In this document: positions 7,556-15,533 of the stretch, piece by piece
Layout of the letters: each line of letters opens with the position of its first letter
Numbering within the stretch: position 1 is the first letter of the stretch
Source of the DNA: Nitrososphaerota archaeon
GTDB taxonomy: Archaea; Thermoproteota; Nitrososphaeria; Nitrososphaerales; Nitrosopumilaceae
Assembly (NCBI GenBank): GCA_016871975.1
Contig: VHBM01000005.1
Span: forward strand, 1-28,855
Direction: 5' to 3'
Length of the DNA stretch: 28,855 nucleotides
Made by a program: the position numbers and the translations under genes
Notes under the pieces: generated by a model
The model's input: the letters and a program-made list of their open reading frames with translations, nothing else
Told to the model about the DNA's origin: nothing
The model's database searches: none

Positions 7556-7910
7556 TCGTATATTTTTATCATAAAATTAATTTAATTCAAAAAAAATTCA
7601 TCTGTTTTTTCTTTATCATAATACCTAGCTTTACAAATTAAAAATTTGAGTCAAGCAAATTTAGAAATTAATTATTTGAAATTAAATTATTTTTAGAAAC
7701 TTTTTGAGAATATGAAGGAATGTTAACAGTATAGATTCTGATGGTGATAAAATTTTAAAACAATTCAAAACAAAAAAATACAAAAGCAAAGATGCCAGAT
7801 TAGATTGGCTTTGAAAAAGTATTCAAGCTCTGAATAAGTAGAAACTGTAGTTTTTTACAAAGTATATATTTTTAGGAAGAACTATATAGAAAATAACTTT
7901 CGTATATATT
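7556..7910. other. AT-rich intergenic region with a possible degraded coding fragment and the phoU promoter
   Basis: These 355 bases are very AT-rich. A frame of about 32 codons (7716-7814, plus) reads like protein (DSDGDKILKQFK, then SKDARLDWL) but has no canonical start, so it may be a gene remnant. The right end holds a strong TATA-like element for the PhoU-family gene. Nothing else convincing is visible. Confidence 0.5.
7863..7870 (+). promoter_or_regulatory. TATA-box-like element of the PhoU-family gene
   Basis: TATATATT lies about 41-48 bases before the ATG at 7911. This spacing would give a short leader if transcription starts roughly 25 bases downstream, as is usual in archaea. A second TATATA at 7903-7908 abuts the ATG and is too close to serve. 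Confidence 0.4.
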
Positions 7911-8957
7911 ATGAAAGACAGTGAAGAGGCAAGAAAAATCCAGTTTACAGGCAAGTCTTCCTATATTGTTTCGCTGCCAAAGCAGTGGATCATGGATCTT
8001 GGATTAAAGCAAGGGGATCAAGTTATTGTTGCAAGGCAAGGCGCCTCTGGCCTGAAGATTTTTCCTTCAACAGAACAAGTCAAAAGCTCGCAAATAGACG
8101 AGGCAACATTTGAAATTGGTCCAGACGATAAGGATTACACAATTGTTAGAAAACTAATATCGCTTTACTTTTTAGGATTTAAGACAATAAACATAATTCC
8201 AAAAAATGATAGGATAAAACCATCGCAAAGAATGGTTGTAAAAGATGCTGTAAAGCGAATGCTTATGGGAACAGAGATTATCTCTGATTCATCAAGTGAG
8301 ATCACAATTCAGGTTCTAGTAAATCTCTTTGAGCTTTCAGTTGATGGCGCCTTTAAGAGAATGCTGCATATAGCAAAATCAATGCTCAATGATGCGTTTT
8401 TGGCAGTTAAAGAAAAGAATTTTGATCTTGCAAATGAGGTGATAAATGCAGATGATGAGGTAGATAGATTTGGCTTTTACATAATACGCCAGCTCAAAAT
8501 TGCAATACAAAATGAACATATGCTAGAAGAGATGGGATTTTCAAATGCACGAAATTGCTTAGGTTACAGACTGGTTGTAAAAAATATTGAAAGGACAGGA
8601 GATCATGCTGTAATTATTGCCAAGGACTTAATTGAGTTTAAAAAATCAATAAAAAAAGAAACACTTGAAAAAATTCAAGAGATGAACCAGTTTGCAATTT
8701 CATTAATGGATGAGGCATGTTTGTCATTATTCAAAGAAGACTTTTATCAAGCAGAAAAGACAATTGAAAAAGCAGCAGACATTACAAAATATGAGAAAAA
8801 GGTCCTTGATAGTGCCAGATCAATAAAAGATGAAGAAGAACACTATAGGGTAAGAAGGATGGTAGAAAATATTCGAAGAATTGCCGAATATTCAAGCGAC
8901 ATAGCAGAAATTGTTCTTAACATAAATGTAGAAAAAGTGCTCAAAAAGAAAGCGTGA
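7911..8957 (+). CDS. AbrB-PhoU fusion, phosphate-uptake-regulator family
   Basis: A 348-residue protein with an N-terminal SpoVT/AbrB-like swapped-hairpin DNA-binding domain (about 9-50; FTGKSSYIVSLPKQWI, DLGLKQGDQVIV) followed by two PhoU-like helical repeats (about 120-225 and 235-340). Conserved acidic and Asn motifs such as ERTGDHAVIIA and AEYSSDIAEIV belong to the PhoU metal-binding bundle. Archaeal proteins of this layout are thought to link phosphate status to transcription. No phosphate transporter genes are in view. The gene is followed after 10 bases by hflX, so the two are likely co-transcribed. Confidence 0.9.
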   Translation: MKDSEEARKIQFTGKSSYIVSLPKQWIMDLGLKQGDQVIVARQGASGLKIFPSTEQVKSSQIDEATFEIGPDDKDYTIVRKLISLYFLGFKTINIIPKNDRIKPSQRMVVKDAVKRMLMGTEIISDSSSEITIQVLVNLFELSVDGAFKRMLHIAKSMLNDAFLAVKEKNFDLANEVINADDEVDRFGFYIIRQLKIAIQNEHMLEEMGFSNARNCLGYRLVVKNIERTGDHAVIIAKDLIEFKKSIKKETLEKIQEMNQFAISLMDEACLSLFKEDFYQAEKTIEKAADITKYEKKVLDSARSIKDEEEHYRVRRMVENIRRIAEYSSDIAEIVLNINVEKVLKKKA

Positions 8958-8967
8958 ATAAAACTAA

Positions 8968-10083
8968 TTGAAAACTGCAATTCTAATAACATATGACAAA
9001 GAGGATTCCATCAGAGAGGCTGTTGCATTATGTGAGGCAGCAGACTACAAGCCCGTACATACTGTAGAACAAAAGTATCTTAATCGGCCAAAATTTGGAA
9101 TTAGCGAAGAAATAGTAAAAAGATTAGAGGCTACAATAAAGAGATTAGACCCAGATGTTGTAGTTTATGATGAAATACTAAAACCGAGCCAAAATTACAA
9201 TCTCGCGTCAAGATTGAAAATAAACATACTTGACAGAGAGGCTTTGATACTGGAAATTTTTCAGAGCAGGGCAAAAAGCTCAGAGTCGCAGCTTCAGGTA
9301 AAGCTGGCACAGCTTCGTTATGAGATGTCAAAGGCAAAAGAAAAGGTTAGACTCGCAAAGATGGGCGAGCAACCAGGTTTTATGGGAATTGGAAAATTCG
9401 AAGTCGATGTGTACTATAACGACATTAAAAACAGGATGTATACAGTAAAATCAAAACTTGCAAAAGCTGGAAAACAACGTGAGCTTCACAGACAATCAAG
9501 ACAAAGACTAGGATTCAAAACAATCTCGCTTGCAGGATACACATCAGCAGGCAAAACAACGCTTTTCAACAATCTAACAGGCGAGGAACAGCAAGAAGGA
9601 AAAGAGCTTTTTACGACTCTATCAACTACGACAAGAAAAATTATGATTAATCACCAAGATGTTCTTATTTCAGATACGGTTGGATTCATCAGCAAGCTTC
9701 CCGCCTACATGATTGAGGCGTTCAAATCAACACTTGAAGAACTTACCTATACAGATGTAGTAATAGTTGTAATTGACGCAAGTGATCCTGACTTTGATCT
9801 AAAAAAGAAATTTCAAAGCTGCATTTCTACATTGAATGGTCTAGGTGTTGAGCGAGACCGCATAATTTTTGCATTAAACAAGTCTGATCTTCTAACACCA
9901 GACCAAATCGAACAGAAAGCAAAACAGCTAAAATTTGAGGATGTTAGAAAATGGATCCCAATATCTGCAATTACGGGCCAAAACATACCAAAGTTAAAAG
10001 ATCTTATTGCAAAGCTTTTAGAAACACCAAAACCAGTAGTTAAAAAAAAGCCAGTAGAGTTTGGTGCAATTTATGAAAATTGA
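8968..10083 (+). CDS. hflX: GTPase HflX
   Basis: Ribosome-associated GTPase of the HflX family, implicated in splitting or rescuing stalled ribosomes. The N-terminal HflX domain spans about 1-115, with a coiled-coil linker about 105-180 that contains the family-typical REL and R-rich region. The G domain has G1 GYTSAGKTT (190-198), G2 around TTLSTTTRK, G3 DTVGF (236-240), G4 NKSD (304-307) and G5 SAI (333-335). The start is TTG at 8968: the first residues (KTAILITYD) already form the first strand and no better start exists after the upstream stop. Its end overlaps the aTrm56 start by 11 bases. Confidence 0.93.
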   Translation: MKTAILITYDKEDSIREAVALCEAADYKPVHTVEQKYLNRPKFGISEEIVKRLEATIKRLDPDVVVYDEILKPSQNYNLASRLKINILDREALILEIFQSRAKSSESQLQVKLAQLRYEMSKAKEKVRLAKMGEQPGFMGIGKFEVDVYYNDIKNRMYTVKSKLAKAGKQRELHRQSRQRLGFKTISLAGYTSAGKTTLFNNLTGEEQQEGKELFTTLSTTTRKIMINHQDVLISDTVGFISKLPAYMIEAFKSTLEELTYTDVVIVVIDASDPDFDLKKKFQSCISTLNGLGVERDRIIFALNKSDLLTPDQIEQKAKQLKFEDVRKWIPISAITGQNIPKLKDLIAKLLETPKPVVKKKPVEFGAIYEN

Positions 10084-10606
10084 GGTATTAAGAATAGGTC
10101 AGCGTCTAGTGCGAGACGATAGGGTTACTACTCATGTTGCGCTCGTGGCAAGGGCCTTTGGTGCCTCCAAGATCTACATGAATGAAGTAAATCCCGAGAT
10201 CAAAGATACTTTGGATAAAATAAGCAAGACTTGGGGCGGAACATTTGAGGTAGCGTTTATCACAAACTGGAAAAAAATAGTCCAAGAAAAAAAGCGAGAG
10301 AAAATCAAGATTGTACATCTGACAATGTATGGTCAAAATATCAATGAGGTTGATCATGCAATAGAAAAAGAAAATCATATTCTAGTTGTAGTGGGAGCTG
10401 AAAAAGTACCGCGAGAGATATACGAGCTTGCTGACTATAATGTGGCTGTTGGAAACCAACCGCATTCAGAAATAAGTGCTCTAGCAGTTTTGTTGGATCG
10501 AATACAGAAAGGAAATCAGTTTTTTGCAAAATATCAAAATGCACAAAGAGAGATTATTCCTTCCAAGCAAGGTAAGAATGTCATAGTAAAGAAGACAAGG
10601 GATTAA
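10073..10606 (+). CDS. trm56: tRNA (cytidine(56)-2'-O)-methyltransferase (aTrm56)
   Basis: SPOUT-family enzyme that methylates the 2'-O of C56 in the T-loop of archaeal tRNAs. The N-terminal EVLRIGQRLVRDDRVTTHV and ARAFGA motifs are specific to this family. The knot region includes ILVVVGAEKVPREIYELAD and NVAVGNQPHSEISALAVLL. At 177 residues it has the usual length. The frame is open from GTG at 10061, but the ATG at 10073 gives the conserved MKIEVLRIG start and is preferred. It sits between hflX (11-base overlap) and TFE (22-base gap), a translation and transcription cluster. Confidence 0.95.
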   Translation: MKIEVLRIGQRLVRDDRVTTHVALVARAFGASKIYMNEVNPEIKDTLDKISKTWGGTFEVAFITNWKKIVQEKKREKIKIVHLTMYGQNINEVDHAIEKENHILVVVGAEKVPREIYELADYNVAVGNQPHSEISALAVLLDRIQKGNQFFAKYQNAQREIIPSKQGKNVIVKKTRD

Positions 10607-10628
10607 TATCAGTGTAAATGGAAGTGGG

Positions 10629-11141
10629 ATGTTGGTTGACCAATACGAAGATCCTTTTGTAAGAATTGCTTCAATGATAGGTGGAGATGAATATCTCAAG
10701 GTTGCAAGATCGCTTTTAAAATCTGAAGATGCAACAGATGAGGAAATTGCAAGCTCTACTGGTTTGAGAATAAACATGGTAAGAAAAGTTCTCTATGATC
10801 TTTTTGGCAAGTCACTAATCACTGGAATAAGAGTAAAAGATGAGAGAAAGGGCTGGTTTGTTTACAGATGGCGCTCAAGAAGAGATGAGGTAGAAAATTT
10901 CATTGAGGGTCAGAAAAAGAAAATTTCTGAAAGACTACAGCAAAGACTGGACTATGAGAATGCATCAGACTTTTATCATTGCGGAAACGAAGATTGTCCT
11001 AGAGTAACATTTGAAGATGCATTAGAAGGATTTTTCAAATGTCCTTCCTGTGGTAAAGTTCTAAACTTGAAGAAAAACGATAAAGCAAAAAAAGCATTTG
11101 CCGCAAAGATTGATGAAATAAGAAAGGATATGCGCAAGTAG
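10629..11141 (+). CDS. tfe: Transcription initiation factor TFE (TFIIE alpha homologue)
   Basis: Archaeal TFE assists RNA polymerase in promoter opening and stabilises the pre-initiation complex. The 170 residues contain a winged helix (about 8-85: DATDEEIASSTGLRINMVRK, LYDLFGKSLI, then YRWRS) and a C-terminal zinc ribbon with C118, C123, C138 and C141 (HCGNEDCPRVTFEDA, FFKCPSCGKVL). Both domains and all four ligands are intact. A short tail rich in Lys follows. It ends a plus-strand cluster of phoU-like, hflX and trm56 genes. Confidence 0.95.
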   Translation: MLVDQYEDPFVRIASMIGGDEYLKVARSLLKSEDATDEEIASSTGLRINMVRKVLYDLFGKSLITGIRVKDERKGWFVYRWRSRRDEVENFIEGQKKKISERLQQRLDYENASDFYHCGNEDCPRVTFEDALEGFFKCPSCGKVLNLKKNDKAKKAFAAKIDEIRKDMRK

Positions 11142-11203
11142 TTTTCCATTCTAACAATGTTTAACCAAAAAATACTATATGATCTGAAACTTTAGTGACC
11201 GAT

Positions 11204-11347
11204 ATGATGACAGCACCACCTCCAAAACCAACAGGCGGAGACGAAATATGCCCATTGTGCAAAAGGCCAAAAAGTGAACATACCAACAAGGAGATGCTTG
11301 ATTGTTCTCGCAAGATAAGAGAGCAAGAAACTAAAGACGATATTTGA
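11204..11347 (+). CDS. 47-residue Cys-containing small protein
   Basis: ATG at 11204 opens a 47-codon frame that reads MMTAPPPKPTGGDEICPLCK, then a basic helical end (RKIREQETKDDI). CPLC plus a later Cys (C34) and His (H26) suggest a small zinc-binding knuckle. It lies 62 bases after TFE on the same strand and stops directly against the convergent gene at 11348, so it fills the space exactly. A GTG at 11195 could add three residues. I know no function for it. The low number of ligands means zinc binding is only a guess. Confidence 0.6.
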   Translation: MMTAPPPKPTGGDEICPLCKRPKSEHTNKEMLDCSRKIREQETKDDI

Positions 11348-11722
11348 TTATTTTTCTAGCAGTTTGGTTACTTTGTTAATTATTGTAAAAGGATCAACAT
11401 CGATATCTGTTGTAACATAAAGTATGTGTTTTTTATCCAAGGGAGTTGTCATCCGTACAATTTTTTCAAAAACACTGATTGAGTATCCTTCTTTTCCGTA
11501 TTTGTTGCTTAATTCAAGATGAGTTTTGTTTGATATTAAAATTTCATTAATGGATTTGTGACTTTCTTTTTTGTTAAGTAGACCAGTCAAGCCCTCACGG
11601 TGCTTGCTTTGAATTATTTTTCCTTTCATATCAAATATTGTGACAAATCTAATCATTGGATCCAAATCAAGAACGCTTTCACATAATTTTACAAATTCCA
11701 TGATTTGTGCACCTGCTGACAA
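11348..11722 (-). CDS. Thaumarchaeal hypothetical protein, possibly with a roadblock/PAS-like sensor fold
   Basis: A 124-residue protein with alternating helix and strand segments: EFVKLCESVLDLDPMIRFVT, IFDMKGKIIQSKHREG, and a late ILYVTTDIDVDPFTIINKV. The pattern (a helix, a strand with IFDMKGKII, then further strands) resembles small alpha/beta sensor modules such as roadblock or PAS-like folds. I recognise the sequence as a type found in several copies in ammonia-oxidizing archaea, without a known role. The start at ATG 11722 seems right, with a second in-frame ATG just before EFVKLC. Confidence 0.65.
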   Translation of the reverse strand: MSAGAQIMEFVKLCESVLDLDPMIRFVTIFDMKGKIIQSKHREGLTGLLNKKESHKSINEILISNKTHLELSNKYGKEGYSISVFEKIVRMTTPLDKKHILYVTTDIDVDPFTIINKVTKLLEK

Positions 11723-11788
11723 TAGTTTAATGATATGTATTTGCTTTGTGCAGAAAAATGATGATTTTAAGAATAATGTGCTACTTGA

Positions 11789-12448
11789 CTATCTAGATTT
11801 TGTATAATGCAAAACCACTTCATTTTTTAAATGTAAAATTTTTTCCAGTTGTAGTTTTCGTGATTTTGTGATTTTAGAAAAGCCTTTTCCTTTGATTATA
11901 GAAACAGAATCATCTCCTCCCACAAGAAATGGTGTAACTGTTATTATTATCTCATCAAAGAGGTTTTGATTTACAAACTCCCAGTTAACGGTACCGCCCC
12001 CCTCAACTAGAATTTTTCTAATTCCTAGTTGCCAAAGATTTTGCAAAAGTTTTTTTATGTTTACTGTATTATTTCCTAAAACAATTACTTTTAGTGGAAA
12101 TTTTTCAAGCTTTGCAAGATTTTTTTTTGGTGCTTTTTTTGAAACTGCGATTATTGTTGGAATTTTGTTGCAAGTTTTTATGATTCTAGATCTTGTGCTT
12201 ATGGTTGCCTTAGAATCTAAAATTATTCGAGTTGGATTTTTGCCTTTTACCTGATGTACTGTCAGTATTGGATCATCGCGCCTGACAGTATTTTTGCCAA
12301 CTAGAATGGCATCAACTGTAGCACGTAGCTTGTATACACGCATCTTGTCTTTTTTTGAGGAAAATCTAGAGTCGCCACTTTTTGTCGCAATCTTGCCATC
12401 TAAGGAGGTTGCCGCGCTAAGAATAACATGTGGCCTATAGCTTGCCAT
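11789..12448 (-). CDS. arfC: 2,5-diamino-6-ribosylamino-pyrimidinone 5'-phosphate reductase (archaeal riboflavin pathway)
   Basis: Reduces the ribosyl side chain of the diaminopyrimidinone phosphate to ribityl with NAD(P)H, the third step from GTP in the archaeal route. The 219 residues match the reductase domain of RibD/RIB7: ATSLDGKIAT near the N-terminus, LRATVDAILVGKNTVRRDDP (about 42-61) and the nucleotide-binding VEGGGTVNWEF (about 143-153). No deaminase domain is fused to it. Its start overlaps the amidohydrolase end by 14 bases, so it is the last gene of the riboflavin operon and probably translationally coupled. Confidence 0.92.
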   Translation of the reverse strand: MASYRPHVILSAATSLDGKIATKSGDSRFSSKKDKMRVYKLRATVDAILVGKNTVRRDDPILTVHQVKGKNPTRIILDSKATISTRSRIIKTCNKIPTIIAVSKKAPKKNLAKLEKFPLKVIVLGNNTVNIKKLLQNLWQLGIRKILVEGGGTVNWEFVNQNLFDEIIITVTPFLVGGDDSVSIIKGKGFSKITKSRKLQLEKILHLKNEVVLHYTKSR

Positions 12449-13625
12449 GAGCTATTCTCCCCCCTATCATTACAGCCTTGATTGCTGACTCTGATGCTCG
12501 ATGTACAATTGAGGCATGTGGATTATGCATAGGTTCAAGCTCAATTGCGTGTTTGTCAATGAAAATACAATCAGCAAAATATTCTTCCCCAATTGAACCG
12601 ATTTTTTTGTTTAATATTGTACCAGCATTTGATGTAGCCATTTTGAGTATCTGTTTTGCATCGATTCTTTTTTTATGAATTGCCATAGAAACTTTCCAGA
12701 GATAGTCCATTTCCCGAAACATGTCAGGCGAATTTATCATGACATTGTCTGTTCCAATTGCCATAGTATTTCCTGTTTTGATCATAAGTTCAATGTCAGG
12801 AATTCCTTCTGCAAGTGCAGCGTTAGCGCGCGGGCATACTACAATGCCTCTTGTTTTTTTTGCAGAGAGACAAAGGTCTTTTTTTGATGCATGTGTCATG
12901 TGAACCAAAAGGTGAGGCTTTAAGAGCAGAGCTCGTTGTGTTTCAGATTTTCCAGTCATTTTTTTTGATGTGATACAGCTTTGTTTTGTCTCAGCAGAGT
13001 GAATTGCACGGATTTTTTTTGTCCCAGAATAATATTTTAAGACAGAGTCGCTGTACTCGTTTGCACCACTGACTCCTATCCCATCACAGTTTTGTAAAAT
13101 TGCAGCTAGTTCCGTTTGTTTTGATTTTGCAAGCGAGGTGTTTTGTGTGATTTCTTTTTGTTTTTGATAATATTCTACTCTACCAAGTACTATGGAACGG
13201 ATTGGAAATGTTGAGATGGTTTTTTTTAATAACAAAACTCCCTCTAGCCCGCCTTCGCGAAAGTCAGCAAAGGTCGTAATACCATTTTTTATCATAGAGA
13301 GGCACGAGTTTTTCATAAAATTTGCAAGCTGTGCGGGTTTAGTGTTTTTGAGTATCTTTGACTTTATTCCATGTATTGGGTGTATTCTAGCCTCAGCTGT
13401 GCTTCCTAGAGAGATGTCTTTTGCAATAGAGTCACCTATGTGAGTGTGCGCGTTTACAAATCCAGGAATTATTACCAGCCCACTACAGTCAAGCTTTTCT
13501 TCGCCTGGACTTGAGGCAAGGTTTTGCTTTATTTTTTTAAAAGATTTTCCTGAAATTCTAATGTCTGTATTCTCTATGTATTGTAATTCTTTGCCATAGA
13601 GAATACTTGCATTTTTTAAAAGCAT
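12435..13625 (-). CDS. Metal-dependent amidohydrolase (deaminase-type) inside the riboflavin operon
   Basis: A 396-residue amidohydrolase of the cytosine deaminase / MTA-SAH deaminase / TrzA group. The metal and catalytic motifs are intact: VNAHTH (58-62 with H60 and H62), HSAET with H209 and E212, the VHMTH region (H242 or H245) and GTDN with D293. Most members of this clade deaminate amino groups on purine or pyrimidine rings; some hydrolyse amides. It overlaps arfA by 10 bases and arfC by 14 bases, so it is tightly built into the pathway. The archaeal pathway needs a deformylase (ArfB) and a C2 deaminase; no typical ArfB is in the window. The assignment to either step is inference. Confidence 0.85.
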   Translation of the reverse strand: MLLKNASILYGKELQYIENTDIRISGKSFKKIKQNLASSPGEEKLDCSGLVIIPGFVNAHTHIGDSIAKDISLGSTAEARIHPIHGIKSKILKNTKPAQLANFMKNSCLSMIKNGITTFADFREGGLEGVLLLKKTISTFPIRSIVLGRVEYYQKQKEITQNTSLAKSKQTELAAILQNCDGIGVSGANEYSDSVLKYYSGTKKIRAIHSAETKQSCITSKKMTGKSETQRALLLKPHLLVHMTHASKKDLCLSAKKTRGIVVCPRANAALAEGIPDIELMIKTGNTMAIGTDNVMINSPDMFREMDYLWKVSMAIHKKRIDAKQILKMATSNAGTILNKKIGSIGEEYFADCIFIDKHAIELEPMHNPHASIVHRASESAIKAVMIGGRIAHGKL

Positions 13626-14371
13626 GATAGCTCATAGATTTCTGGCTTTTCTTTTCCAGAGTCTCTAATTTGTCGTATGGTATCAAGAGATTTTGTCGCA
13701 AGCTTGACTGCCTCTCGTGCAGTTTTTCCTGTACCTATTCCGCCGTTTAATGTAACCCCAAGATCTTTTTTTGCCAGAGCGATGAATTCTTTAGCATGTT
13801 TGCTTGCAGATTCATCTGATACAACCATAAAGTTGTCTCCTCCCATAAAGAAGGTTAACGAGTTTTTTCCAAGAAAAAATTCCGCCATTTTTGAATAAAG
13901 CTTGAATATCATAGACGAAATTTCAAATGGCGACGTGTTTTGTCTTTTTGATGTCAGGTTTTCAACATCAAAATGAATGATTGTTACTTTTTGCTCTGAT
14001 TTTCCGTTAACAAAGCCATAGATGTTGTGTTCTTTGTTCAAAAAATTTTCTGTCTTTTTTCCCTCATGAGCTTTAAGGTTTGCCTCAAAGGGAGTTTTTG
14101 CAAATCCAATAGACATGGATAGCTTGAGATCAAAGTTTTTTGCAAGCTCTTTTTGTATTTCTACATGATCATCTAGCGTCAATCCGTTTGTTATAGCAAA
14201 AAATTCATCAGCACGATTCAAAAACACAAGTGAATTTTTCTCAGAGAATAGTTTCTGTACATCTTTGTAAAGCGATGCCTGAAGCATTTGTAGCTGGTGT
14301 TCCCTGTCGCTGCCTAGCGATAGAGTCCATGGGCCATACTTGGCAATTTTGAGAATGGTTAGCTGAACCAA
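13616..14371 (-). CDS. arfA: GTP cyclohydrolase III (IIa)
   Basis: Opens the imidazole ring of GTP to give the formylamino-pyrimidinone ribosyl phosphate, the first step of archaeal riboflavin and F420 precursor synthesis. The 251 residues show the family start (QLTILKIAKYGPWTLSLGSD and LQMLQASLYKD), the first-half RADEFF motif and the second-half MGGDNFMV motif, which is related to the nucleotidyl-cyclase/GGDEF fold. The length is normal. It is separated from ribH by two bases and overlaps the amidohydrolase by 10 bases. Confidence 0.93.
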   Translation of the reverse strand: MVQLTILKIAKYGPWTLSLGSDREHQLQMLQASLYKDVQKLFSEKNSLVFLNRADEFFAITNGLTLDDHVEIQKELAKNFDLKLSMSIGFAKTPFEANLKAHEGKKTENFLNKEHNIYGFVNGKSEQKVTIIHFDVENLTSKRQNTSPFEISSMIFKLYSKMAEFFLGKNSLTFFMGGDNFMVVSDESASKHAKEFIALAKKDLGVTLNGGIGTGKTAREAVKLATKSLDTIRQIRDSGKEKPEIYELSCF

Positions 14372-14373
14372 AC

Positions 14374-14772
14374 TTATCGTATCCTCTGCAATTCTTTTGT
14401 AGTGTTAACTGCTGCCTCAACTGCTCGTTCTGCTACAGGTCTTATTCGTGCATATGCCTGCCTTTCCTGCATCCCAGGCCCAGAAATGCCAAGAGAGACT
14501 GCCTTTTTGTGCTTGATTGATAGCTCCTGTAGTGTTTTTGCAGTGGTGTGAGCAATGACCTCATCATGTTTTGTCTGGCCCTTGATTACAGCACCTAGTG
14601 TAACTACGGCATCAATATCGTTTTTTGATAATAGCTCATCAATTATTGTTGGCATGTCATAAATGCCTGAAACCTTGCAAGTATATTTTACATTAATCTT
14701 GAGATGCTCTGCTTTTTCTAGTGCAACCTCAAGCATCTTTGATGTTATTTTGTGGTTAAACTCCGAGGCCAC
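14374..14772 (-). CDS. ribH: 6,7-dimethyl-8-ribityllumazine synthase
   Basis: Condenses the ribitylaminouracil with 3,4-dihydroxybutanone phosphate to form lumazine; it assembles into pentamers or icosahedral capsids. Motifs are ASEFNHKI near the start, TLGAVIKGQTKHDEVIAH with the catalytic His, and GISGPGMQERQAYAR. The first canonical start, GTG at 14772, would remove most of the first strand. In-frame sequence just upstream reads ILNIAIV, exactly the strand expected at a RibH start (NIAIVxSEFN). A CTG at 14787 or ATT at 14790 would supply it, and ribB ends at 14790. The true start is therefore probably non-canonical. Confidence 0.93.
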   Translation of the reverse strand: MASEFNHKITSKMLEVALEKAEHLKINVKYTCKVSGIYDMPTIIDELLSKNDIDAVVTLGAVIKGQTKHDEVIAHTTAKTLQELSIKHKKAVSLGISGPGMQERQAYARIRPVAERAVEAAVNTTKELQRIR

Positions 14773-14789
14773 TATAGCTATATTCAGAA

Positions 14790-15464
14790 TTAATGCACCT
14801 TTGCGTATTCGATTAGCTCTTTGCCATCAACAAATGGAATGGCATTTTGTTTTGCATATTTTTGAGCCTTTTCTACTGATAGTGCAGAATAGGTTTGCGC
14901 ATCCATCATTTCACATATGGCTGTAACTGGCCTAAGCTCTGCAAGCTTTGTCAGATATACAGACATCTCAGTGTGTCCTCTTCTGCGTAAGAGAAGATCT
15001 TTTGCTGCAATCAAAACAGGCACATGCCCTGGTGTCTTGAAAGACGAGACAAACTTTCTTCGCGGATCATCTGCATTATACAGATTTGTCATTTCTCTGA
15101 TTGTTAGTGCTCTGTCCCTATCTGTGACGCCAGTATATGTCTGATAGTGGTTAATTGAGATTGAAAATGTTGGATGATCTCCGTATGGTGCCAGCCCCAT
15201 GATCATTTCTTTTGAGCTTGAATCAAACGAGTTAGAATTTGATAAAATGTCATGCATGTATTTTAGTCCAAGTTTTTCGCCAAGCGAGTTGCTTATTGCC
15301 ATACATAGCAGTCCGCCTGCATGTTGACGCATTCGTGCGACATGTTCTGGAGTGATGAGCTCACCTGCCACTACCATGTCAATTTCGTTTTCTCTGCCAG
15401 TTGAGTCGTGTAGTAAAACAAACTCGCCTTCTCTTAGCGATGTTATTGCTTCTGATATAGTCAT
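14790..15464 (-). CDS. ribB: 3,4-dihydroxy-2-butanone 4-phosphate synthase
   Basis: Makes the four-carbon unit of the lumazine ring from ribulose 5-phosphate, with magnesium. Motifs are RENEIDMV (active-site acidic loop, about 24-31), RQHAGGLLC, YTGVTDRDRALTI, TPGHVPVLIA and RRRGHTEMSV. Length (224 residues from ATG 15464) fits a monofunctional enzyme with no GTP cyclohydrolase II domain, as expected where ArfA supplies the other branch. A TTG two codons upstream is in frame, but the ATG is preferred. It lies between riboflavin synthase (about 69 bases) and ribH (touching). Confidence 0.95.
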   Translation of the reverse strand: MTISEAITSLREGEFVLLHDSTGRENEIDMVVAGELITPEHVARMRQHAGGLLCMAISNSLGEKLGLKYMHDILSNSNSFDSSSKEMIMGLAPYGDHPTFSISINHYQTYTGVTDRDRALTIREMTNLYNADDPRRKFVSSFKTPGHVPVLIAAKDLLLRRRGHTEMSVYLTKLAELRPVTAICEMMDAQTYSALSVEKAQKYAKQNAIPFVDGKELIEYAKVH

Positions 15465-15533
15465 GATCAAAATGCTTGATGTTCTGATTATAAAGTTTAC
15501 TAAAAAATTGGTAACTACTACTAAATTAGTAGA

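Noticed and set aside
10481..10777. 98-codon open frame on the minus strand spanning the trm56-TFE junction
   Set aside because: It overlaps two well-supported genes on the other strand and has a hydrophobic shadow composition.
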